Of a stretch of 64,000 nucleotides of DNA, positions 57,830 through 64,000 are shown piece by piece. Position 1 is the first letter of the stretch; each line of letters opens with the position of its first letter. A program made the position numbers and the translations under genes. Source of the stretch: Caldilineaceae bacterium SB0661_bin_34 (GTDB taxonomy: Bacteria; Chloroflexota; Anaerolineae; Caldilineales; Caldilineaceae); contig VXMJ01000017.1 in assembly GCA_009841145.1 (NCBI GenBank), positions 1 to 64,000 on the forward strand, read 5' to 3'. A model generated the notes under the pieces. The model was not told where the DNA came from. It was given only the letters and a program-made list of their open reading frames with translations, and did no database searches.

Positions 57830-58327
57830 ATGTCAAAGAAAACGCTGTACCTGGCCAACCCGTACGGCTTCAACCGTTTGGTGGCCGAAGGTCCCCTGTT
57901 GGAGATTCAGGGAAAGCTCGAGGCCATGGGCTTCGAGGTGTGGGAGCCGTTCCAGCGCAACAACCAGCACGACCGAACCGATCTGGCCGCGTTCTACTAC
58001 CGGGTTGGCCAGTGCGACAAGAACGATGTCCGCGACTGCGACGGCGTCTTTGCCATCACGGATGGGTCCCCACCGGACGAGGGGGTCATGATCGAGGTCG
58101 GCCTGGCGATCGCGTGGAAGCGGCCGGTCTTCTTCTATCGCGCGGACACCCGACACTGCAGCGACACGAGCGTGTATCCGCTCAACATCATGCTGTTTGT
58201 CGGCCTAGCCGACGCGGAAGTCTGGAAACGCTACTGGTACACCGACGTGACCGACCTGGACAATCCGGACAAGGCCTTGTCCCTATTTGCCGCCGGTGAG
58301 CCCCTGCCCGGGTTCCTGCAGGACTGA
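57830..58327 (+). CDS. Nucleoside 2-deoxyribosyltransferase
   Basis: A 165-residue enzyme starting MSKKTLYLANPYGFN (ATG at 57830). The fold signature is the N-terminal YLANPYGF, followed by DCDGVFAITDGSPPDEGVM and the catalytic Glu in MIEVGLAIAWKRPV. Such enzymes exchange bases between deoxynucleosides and support purine or pyrimidine salvage. The 23-bp gap to ppk2 suggests one transcript. Confidence 0.9.
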   Translation: MSKKTLYLANPYGFNRLVAEGPLLEIQGKLEAMGFEVWEPFQRNNQHDRTDLAAFYYRVGQCDKNDVRDCDGVFAITDGSPPDEGVMIEVGLAIAWKRPVFFYRADTRHCSDTSVYPLNIMLFVGLADAEVWKRYWYTDVTDLDNPDKALSLFAAGEPLPGFLQD

Positions 58328-58363
58328 CGCCCCCTTGCAGGCTGCCGGCCCTGCGGTCCGCCA

Positions 58364-59779
58364 TCACACGGAATCGTCTTCCTGCCTGGACGTCTCCGGT
58401 ACCAGGCCGGTCATGTACCGGCGCAAGTTGGCACAGGCCGGGTCGTCCCAACGGTTGTCGAACTCCATCGGGTCCTGTTCCAGGTCGAACAGTTCGCCCA
58501 GTCCAGTACCGTGGTAGCGGACCAGCTTCCAGCCTTCGGTCCGAATCATGGTTCCGTGGCTGCGTTTCGGTTCCCGCCCCAGGTTGAGGGCACCGTGGTA
58601 GTCGCACCGCACAAACTCCCGATGGCTGTTGGTCGGCACCTGGCCCATCAACAACGGCAATAGACTTCGGCCCGGCAGTTCGTCTGGGACATCAAGGCCT
58701 GCGCCGTCCATGAAGGTCGGCACCAGATCGGTCAGTTCAACCAGGGCATCGCTGACGACGCCTTCCTGCACGCGTCCGGGCCATGACACGACGAGTGGCA
58801 CGCGGACCAAGCCTTCGTAGAAGCGGCAACCCTTGCCCCAAAGTCCATGATCGCCCAGCATGTCGCCGTGGTCCGACATGAAGACGACCAGCGTCCGGTC
58901 CCTTTGACCGGTCTCTGTCAGGGCCTTGATCACGCGTCCGACATTGTCGTCAATCAATTCGATCATGGCGTGGTAGGCCGCCTTCCGACAGCCGTCGTCC
59001 TCCGGATCCGGGGGCTTCGCCGATGTCTGAAAGTCCACATCCCCCAACCTGGACTGGGCATCAAGATCGCTGTGCCTGAAAGTCGGGTCGGGCATCGCAG
59101 CCGGGTCGAACCGGGCGAGATAGTCCGGTGGCGGGTCAAAGGGCGGATGCGGGTCGAAGAGGTTCATGCTGGCGAGCCACGGACTGGCAAGCCCTCCGGC
59201 AATGAACTCGATGGCCGTATCGGCACAAAACGTGGTCTGGTGGCACTCCGCCGGAATGGGTCCCCCACAACGTCGCATCTTCCCTAGATCGAACCCTCTG
59301 TCCCGGACCCAGCTGGCGTAGGCATGGCGCCGCCCCCAGTCATCGAAGGGGCTGTGGCTCCACTGAAAGACGCGATACCCGTCGTCGCGCGGCCGCGCCT
59401 CGGGTTCAAACACGCGGACGCCATGTACACGGCTGTCCTGCGCTTCCCGCTGATAGGCACCTGCCAGGTGCAACTTGCCGACCAGGCCACAGTCGTAGCC
59501 GGCCTGGTCCCGCAGCAGGCGCGGCAGCAAATCGGCGCGCTCCGGCCACCGGTCGTTGTTGTTGCGCCCGGCACCAATCGCGCCAGGATAGCGACCGGTC
59601 AGGAAACTGGATCGGCTGGGCGTGCAAACCGGACTTTGGCAATACGCGTTCTGAAACACGGTGCCAGTGGCGCACAGTCGGTCCAGGTTGGGTGTGTGGG
59701 CATGGGGATTGCCCAACGCACCGATGGTGTCCAGACGCTGCTGATCCGTGCAAATCCAGAGGACGTTGGGGCGGTTCAA
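58364..59779 (-). CDS. Type I sulfatase
   Basis: A 471-residue sulfatase closely related to the one at 11002-12414 (shared CTDQQRLDTIGALGNPHAHT-like start, FDPHPPFDPP and GKGCRFYEGLVRVPL). The formylglycine motif is C52-T-P-S-R. The start is the TTG at 59779, overlapping the methyltransferase stop by four bases (TTGA), which implies coupling. Metal-binding DQQ and SDHGDMLGDHG are present. It is the last gene of a four-gene minus-strand operon. No signal peptide is seen. Confidence 0.92.
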   Translation of the reverse strand: MNRPNVLWICTDQQRLDTIGALGNPHAHTPNLDRLCATGTVFQNAYCQSPVCTPSRSSFLTGRYPGAIGAGRNNNDRWPERADLLPRLLRDQAGYDCGLVGKLHLAGAYQREAQDSRVHGVRVFEPEARPRDDGYRVFQWSHSPFDDWGRRHAYASWVRDRGFDLGKMRRCGGPIPAECHQTTFCADTAIEFIAGGLASPWLASMNLFDPHPPFDPPPDYLARFDPAAMPDPTFRHSDLDAQSRLGDVDFQTSAKPPDPEDDGCRKAAYHAMIELIDDNVGRVIKALTETGQRDRTLVVFMSDHGDMLGDHGLWGKGCRFYEGLVRVPLVVSWPGRVQEGVVSDALVELTDLVPTFMDGAGLDVPDELPGRSLLPLLMGQVPTNSHREFVRCDYHGALNLGREPKRSHGTMIRTEGWKLVRYHGTGLGELFDLEQDPMEFDNRWDDPACANLRRYMTGLVPETSRQEDDSV

Positions 59780-60465
59780 GACATGGGTTCCTCAACCCGC
59801 AGCATTTGGTTTCCGTTCCGCATGAACTCGTAGTTGACCAACACCAACTCCGCACACAGGCCTGCCGCGCGGCAGGCCGCCACAACCCCTGACACGTGAG
59901 GGGAAGGCGCGCCGCCCAACTGCAGCAGGGGGAACACCCGGACTTCCCGGGCCACCCTGAGCATCTCCTGCATGGCCCGCACGTGGAATTCCAGGTCAAA
60001 CTGCTGGCTGTATAGGAAAAGGAAATGGGAACACAGGGCCAAGTCAAACGTCCCATCGGAGAACGGCAGATCCGGCAGGGACGCGTCGATGTAGCGGCCC
60101 TCGGCCTTGCCGCAGGGAAAGTCTTCCAAAAACAGATGCTGGGCCTTCATCCGGAGTTGGCCCAGTGCCTCCGGCGAACTTATGCGGTCCCACACGAAGT
60201 CCTGTCGGTTGCACCGCGCCTGCTCCAACATCAGATCGAACGCCTCGCGACCCTGCTGCGCAATGGCCTCCGGCGTCAAGGCATACAACGGGTCAACGGA
60301 CACCACGCGGCATCCCTGTGCCGTCATCTCCGCATTGAAGCTGGCCGGTCCGTCCGCACATCCCAGGATGCATCCCGCCTTGTCCTGTGGCGACAGACTG
60401 AACATGGCCTCGTATTCATCGAGGGTCCGCCCCCAGGGAACGACTTGGTCAATCGAGAACGGCAT
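59776..60465 (-). CDS. Class I SAM-dependent methyltransferase
   Basis: A 229-residue methyltransferase-fold protein. The SAM-binding loop is ILGCADGPASFNAEM; the acidic strand end is VVSVDPLYAL, and motif IV-like FDLALCSHFLFLY is followed by the conserved RVAREVRVFPLLQL. It is a small-molecule rather than nucleic-acid methyltransferase by its pattern. Its stop overlaps the start of a sulfatase gene, and an FAD oxidoreductase gene lies 81 bp upstream on the same strand. The substrate is unknown. Confidence 0.88.
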   Translation of the reverse strand: MPFSIDQVVPWGRTLDEYEAMFSLSPQDKAGCILGCADGPASFNAEMTAQGCRVVSVDPLYALTPEAIAQQGREAFDLMLEQARCNRQDFVWDRISSPEALGQLRMKAQHLFLEDFPCGKAEGRYIDASLPDLPFSDGTFDLALCSHFLFLYSQQFDLEFHVRAMQEMLRVAREVRVFPLLQLGGAPSPHVSGVVAACRAAGLCAELVLVNYEFMRNGNQMLRVEEPMS

Positions 60466-60546
60466 CGCCGGTCACCAGGTTGTGGTTGTGCGGAAGTGTC
60501 CGGGAGCAGCGACTGTCGACTGCGGGACTTTGGGTAGAGGGACGCA

Positions 60547-62133
60547 TCAGACCGCGATGTTGCGGGCATGGTCCGGCCAGTGCAGGTCGGCGCCGCCACG
60601 AGCCAGGAGCCCCTGGTACTCGCTTAGCAGCCCTTCACCATGCAACACGCCGCGCGGCAACGTGCCCCTCTGCAGGCTGAACGCCGCCAGGGTACCCGCC
60701 GCTTCCCCGATCGCCCACTCCACGGGATGCAGCCGGTAACAGCCGTTGGTGATATGGGTAACTCCGAGGTTCTTGCACGCAGGCAGGACGTTTTCGACCC
60801 GCACGGGGATCAAGGCGCCCAACGGAATCTGGAATGGATAGGAGCCGACATAGACGTAGTTCCGGTTCGCGGAACTGGGATGCAGGTCAATCCGGTAGCA
60901 GCCCGTGCCCACAGTGTCCGGAAAGGACTCGGCTCCCTTCAGGTTTCCTCTCTGCTCCAGGCCCACGTGTTCCTCCAGGACGGTGAACTCCGCCCTGATG
61001 CGACGGGACTCGCGCACGTAGACATGCTTGGCAAGACCATCTTGCGAGCCGACCACGTCCTCTCTCAGCTTAAGCCCCTGATAGCCCGTCCCGCCGTCCA
61101 CCCGCGGAGCCTCGGTCTGCATCCAATACAGCCACGACAGACTTAGCTGGCGCGCCTCCCACAGTGCCTGTTCCCGCACGGTTGCCGACACGCCGAGCAA
61201 TGGCTTGGCCCAATAATCGTTCTGGGGCCAGTTAATTAGCGACACATCGCCGATGCCGGAATCCGGTTCCATGAGTCCGGCATCCAGCAGCCGGCGGTAG
61301 CGCCACCGTTCCCGCGACCGCTCCGGATGGTCCGGTGCATGGAAAATCGGCGCGAACCGGCGCTCCAGCGTGATCGGGTCGCAATCGTGCCAGTCGAAAA
61401 ACCGGCCGGGCCAGAAGTCCGGCCGATAGTTCCTCCAAACGGAGTACATGTCCGGTTGTTCGATTACATGGTCCTCGTCCGGATGGTGGGAGAGCGCGAA
61501 ACACCACGTGATGGACTGCTGGTCCATCAGATCGGCATCGCCCGGCAGGGCATGCAGTTCGCCAGTCTCCCGCTGACTTTCGGCCCCGATCACATGTTCA
61601 ACCTCGGCCAGTTCCAGGAGATCACCAAGTTCCGATGCATCCAGAACGTACGGAGCCCTGATCCATCGGGTTTGGCCGTACCGGTTGTCCTGCAGTTCCA
61701 CTGCATCGAGGCGGTCGCCTGCGGTCTGAACGGCAACCGGTTCGTGTTCAAGCAGCAACCGCAGATTGCCCCGCGCCAAATGAGGGGCAGCCATCTCCAT
61801 GAGAACCGCGTGGGCCACCCGCGGCTCGTGACACAGTCGGCTCACATATCCGTTCCCCGGATTCAGGAGGCTGGTACCCCGCGCTTCAGCCGTAAGCGGG
61901 TAGTGCCTGCGGTAATAGTCCCGCACCCCCTGCCGGAAACGACGGTAGTTGCGGCAGGACCCGTGACTCTCAATCCATGGATGTTCGTCCGGTGGCACCG
62001 CCTGAACGGTCAACTGGCCCCCAATCCAGTCCGTGGGCTCGGTCAACACCACGCGCAGCCCCATGGCAGCAGCCCGCATGGCTGCCGCCATGCCGCCTGT
62101 TCCGCCTCCGACAATCAGGATGTCCGTGTCCAC
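60547..62133 (-). CDS. FAD-dependent oxidoreductase
   Basis: A 528-residue flavoprotein starting at a GTG. The dinucleotide loop is DILIVGGGTGGMAAAMRAAAMG and the second FAD contact is VLTEPTDWIGGQLTVQ, with the C-terminal ENVLPACKNLGVTHITNGCYRLHPVEWAIGEAAG typical of the FAD_oxidored family. These often act on sugars or on unknown small molecules. It lies between an aminotransferase gene and a methyltransferase gene on the same strand. Confidence 0.9.
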   Translation of the reverse strand: MDTDILIVGGGTGGMAAAMRAAAMGLRVVLTEPTDWIGGQLTVQAVPPDEHPWIESHGSCRNYRRFRQGVRDYYRRHYPLTAEARGTSLLNPGNGYVSRLCHEPRVAHAVLMEMAAPHLARGNLRLLLEHEPVAVQTAGDRLDAVELQDNRYGQTRWIRAPYVLDASELGDLLELAEVEHVIGAESQRETGELHALPGDADLMDQQSITWCFALSHHPDEDHVIEQPDMYSVWRNYRPDFWPGRFFDWHDCDPITLERRFAPIFHAPDHPERSRERWRYRRLLDAGLMEPDSGIGDVSLINWPQNDYWAKPLLGVSATVREQALWEARQLSLSWLYWMQTEAPRVDGGTGYQGLKLREDVVGSQDGLAKHVYVRESRRIRAEFTVLEEHVGLEQRGNLKGAESFPDTVGTGCYRIDLHPSSANRNYVYVGSYPFQIPLGALIPVRVENVLPACKNLGVTHITNGCYRLHPVEWAIGEAAGTLAAFSLQRGTLPRGVLHGEGLLSEYQGLLARGGADLHWPDHARNIAV

Positions 62134-62232
62134 GGTTGTTAGTCCCAGAGTTTGGTCGCAGGTCCGGGGAGGTGTGCGCTTCCCATCGGTGCAGTACCGG
62201 GCGGGACAAACTCCTGTCCGTGGTGTGCCAGG

Positions 62233-63606
62233 CTACCGGAGCAGTTGGGGATACCCGGACTCGATAAACGGATAGGCTTCGATCAACGCCTCTTGAAAGA
62301 TCCCAATAGCCTGGTCGATGGTATCCCGGGTCATGGCTGTCGATGTGTTCAGGCCACCTCCCGTGGACATCATCAGGCCTCGATTCAGGCAGGCCAGGAA
62401 GAGAAAACGCCGCACCTCCGCAGGTGCCGTACCGGCGTCCCGGTAGTTGCGAACCTGCCTGTCGGTCATGTGGACCCCCACAAGTGATCCGCGGCCGGCA
62501 ATTTGCCCCTGCAGTCCTTGCTCAACCAGGACTTCGCGCATGCCTGTACGCAGACGATCGCCAAGATCATTGATGTAGGAGATGCGATCCTCCGTCAGGT
62601 GTGCCATGGCAGCCGCCCCCGCAGCCATGGTGACCGGATTGCCGTTGAAGGTGCCTCCATGGCCAATGGGTTCCGTTGAATCAGGAGCGTAGCGACCCAT
62701 CAAGTCCTCCCGGCCGCCGAACGCGCCTGCGGGGAAGCCACCACCGATGATTTTGGCAAAGGCCGTCAAGTCCGGCCTGATGCCATACAGGGCCTGGGCT
62801 CCACCCTGGTCGAGGCGGAAGGTTTGCACCTCGTCCAACACCAGCAGAACATTGTTCTCCTCGGTAATTCGACGCACCGCCTCCAGATAGGACTGCGTGG
62901 CCGTCGTATAGCCGTGGGAACCGAGCAGTGGTTCCACGATTACCGCGGCGATGGAGTCCTGGTGGGCTGCAACAGTCTCGGACAGGGCCTGTTCGTCGTT
63001 GAAGGGCACCACGTACATGGATTCCCGTGCGTATTCGGGTATGCCGGTACCTTCGGGCTTACTCAATGGCTGTTGGTCCGAGCCAGCATCGCGGATTCCG
63101 GGGGAGACACTGACACTGACGGCATCGTGAGTACCGTGATATCCACCTTCCACCTTGACGATGTGCGACTTCCCCGAGGCCGCCCGAGCCGCCCGCAACG
63201 CCAGCATGGTGGCCTCGGTGCCAGAATTGGCAAACCGGATGCGTTCGACGGATTCAACCCGACTGCACATGATTTCAGCCAGGGCAATCTGGTGTTCGTT
63301 GAGAGCCCCCCAGGCAGTTCCCTGAGCAACCTGGCTGCGCACAGCCTCCTCGACAGGACCGAAACGATGGCCGTGGATCAGCGTGGTGGCGTTGTTCATG
63401 AAGTCGAGCAGGCGATTGCCGTCCACATCCACCAGTTCCGTGCCCGCGGCCCGATCAATTACGAGGGGATAGGGCCGGAAATAGGTTGAACTCCGGGTTT
63501 CCCCGCCCGGCATGACACGCCTTGCTCGGGTGTGCAGCGCGGCGGACTTCGGGGTACGCTCCCGATAGCGGTTCTCCAGTTGTTGCATCAACTTTTTGGC
63601 AGTCAT
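62233..63606 (-). CDS. Class III PLP aminotransferase, glutamate-1-semialdehyde-aminomutase-like
   Basis: A 457-residue aminotransferase. The ATG at 63606 (MTAKKLMQQL) is chosen; an upstream extension is unconserved. MPGGETRSSTYFRPYP and NSGTEATMLALRAAR are family motifs; LDEVQTFR holds the PLP-binding Asp, and TAFAKIIGGGFPAGAFGG the Schiff-base Lys. Members include HemL and many aminotransferases of sugar or beta-amino-acid pathways; no other heme-synthesis gene is near, so a catabolic or biosynthetic aminotransferase is as likely. It is first in the four-gene operon ending in a sulfatase. Confidence 0.9.
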   Translation of the reverse strand: MTAKKLMQQLENRYRERTPKSAALHTRARRVMPGGETRSSTYFRPYPLVIDRAAGTELVDVDGNRLLDFMNNATTLIHGHRFGPVEEAVRSQVAQGTAWGALNEHQIALAEIMCSRVESVERIRFANSGTEATMLALRAARAASGKSHIVKVEGGYHGTHDAVSVSVSPGIRDAGSDQQPLSKPEGTGIPEYARESMYVVPFNDEQALSETVAAHQDSIAAVIVEPLLGSHGYTTATQSYLEAVRRITEENNVLLVLDEVQTFRLDQGGAQALYGIRPDLTAFAKIIGGGFPAGAFGGREDLMGRYAPDSTEPIGHGGTFNGNPVTMAAGAAAMAHLTEDRISYINDLGDRLRTGMREVLVEQGLQGQIAGRGSLVGVHMTDRQVRNYRDAGTAPAEVRRFLFLACLNRGLMMSTGGGLNTSTAMTRDTIDQAIGIFQEALIEAYPFIESGYPQLLR

Positions 63607-63970
63607 CGAAATCCGTTCCCGTCCAACAGGCATGCGACAGATGCAGCAGGCAGGCTTGTGCCGATACCTCGCCGATCGCTGCATTGTATGACCCAGCCGT
63701 GTGATGCCACATCAAGCAAGAAGGACGCGTGCAGGTACTTTGAGCGGAATGGACCCGTGCACCAGTCACCCATGGATGTTGCCTCGGTCGCCGGCCGGCA
63801 TCCCGACTCCAGACAGCAACCATTCCGCACCAGGACCGATAGGCAGTCCCTTGTCAAACTGTTTTTGCACTGATTTACAATCGGGCTTGATCGACTCGTC
63901 GCTGTTTCCGACCTGAGCAACCTGGCGGAATTCAGCGGCCAATCCCAATACATGGGAAGGAATGTACGCC
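63607..63970. other. Intergenic, no gene recognised
   Basis: About 364 bp between the aminotransferase gene and the edge gene. A 70-codon minus-strand frame here starts at TTG and matches no family I know. AAGGA (63957-63961) lies about ten bases before the ATG at 63971. Confidence 0.4.
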
Positions 63971-64000
63971 ATGCGCAAAGTAACGTTAACTCGTCGCGGA
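63971..64000 (+). CDS. Possible gene start truncated by the window edge
   Basis: Ten codons, MRKVTLTRRG, follow an AAGGA ribosome-binding site at a spacing of about ten bases. The basic start could lead into a membrane or DNA-binding protein; nothing more can be said. Confidence 0.35.
   Translation, partial: MRKVTLTRRG

Noticed and set aside
63766-63978. 70-codon minus-strand frame near the right edge
   Set aside because: It starts at TTG, lacks a ribosome-binding site and matches no known family.
1-64000. CRISPR array, tRNA and rRNA genes
   Set aside because: No regularly spaced repeats and no cloverleaf or rRNA-like sequence were noticed on reading both strands; a tRNAscan or Rfam search would settle it.

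Overview
The window is GC-rich and densely coded, and has the gene mix of a free-living or host-associated heterotroph, most like a Chloroflexota of the Caldilineales/Anaerolineae type. That placement is an inference from families seen together: SH3/CAP surface proteins, phytanoyl-CoA-type dioxygenases, several CxPxR sulfatases, a PepF-like M3 peptidase, an AIM24 protein, a GH3-like membrane protein and MsrPQ. No rRNA, tRNA, CRISPR array or replication origin was seen.

Layout. 1-7.5 kb: an edge-truncated Rpn-like nuclease, then a cluster of three related membrane-anchored SH3 or SH3/CAP proteins with a CHK-type small-molecule kinase inside it. 7.6-10.9 kb: a beta-class DNA methyltransferase, a HigBA toxin-antitoxin pair and a chromate transporter. 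11-18.9 kb: a sulfatase with two zinc-type dehydrogenases, then a translationally coupled heterodimeric ABC exporter ending in a MazG-like pyrophosphohydrolase. 19.3-28.9 kb: GH32 fructosidase, Uma2 nuclease, AIM24 protein, M3 peptidase, RNase III and a large GH3-like membrane protein that has lost its nucleophile. 28.9-30.3 kb: a graveyard holding an ornithine-cyclodeaminase relic and a decayed IS607 element.

30.3-35 kb is the most unusual part: a GPP34 (GOLPH3-like) domain fused to a cytochrome P450, followed by two sulfotransferases on the same strand. 35.2-37.1 kb encodes a continuous fusion of tandem IS630-type HTH modules with an ornithine cyclodeaminase. 37.5-48.2 kb is a carbohydrate and small-molecule catabolic region: SDR, Gfo/Idh/MocA oxidoreductase, two PhyH dioxygenases, DapA-family lyase, sulfatase, lactonase, TIM-barrel isomerase and peroxiredoxin. 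An intact IS607 (tnpA, tnpB and probable omega RNA) splits it, and a 431-bp internally deleted relative of the same IS lies at its upstream edge.

48.7-58.3 kb: an orphan oligopeptide-type binding lipoprotein, the MsrPQ methionine-sulfoxide repair pair, an acyl-CoA dehydrogenase plus kinase pair that looks like a split ACAD10/11 module, a sugar isomerase, a 31-residue membrane peptide with its own promoter and terminator, and a PPK2/nucleoside deoxyribosyltransferase pair. 58.4-63.6 kb: a four-gene minus-strand operon (class III aminotransferase, FAD oxidoreductase, methyltransferase, sulfatase). A new plus-strand gene may begin at the right edge.
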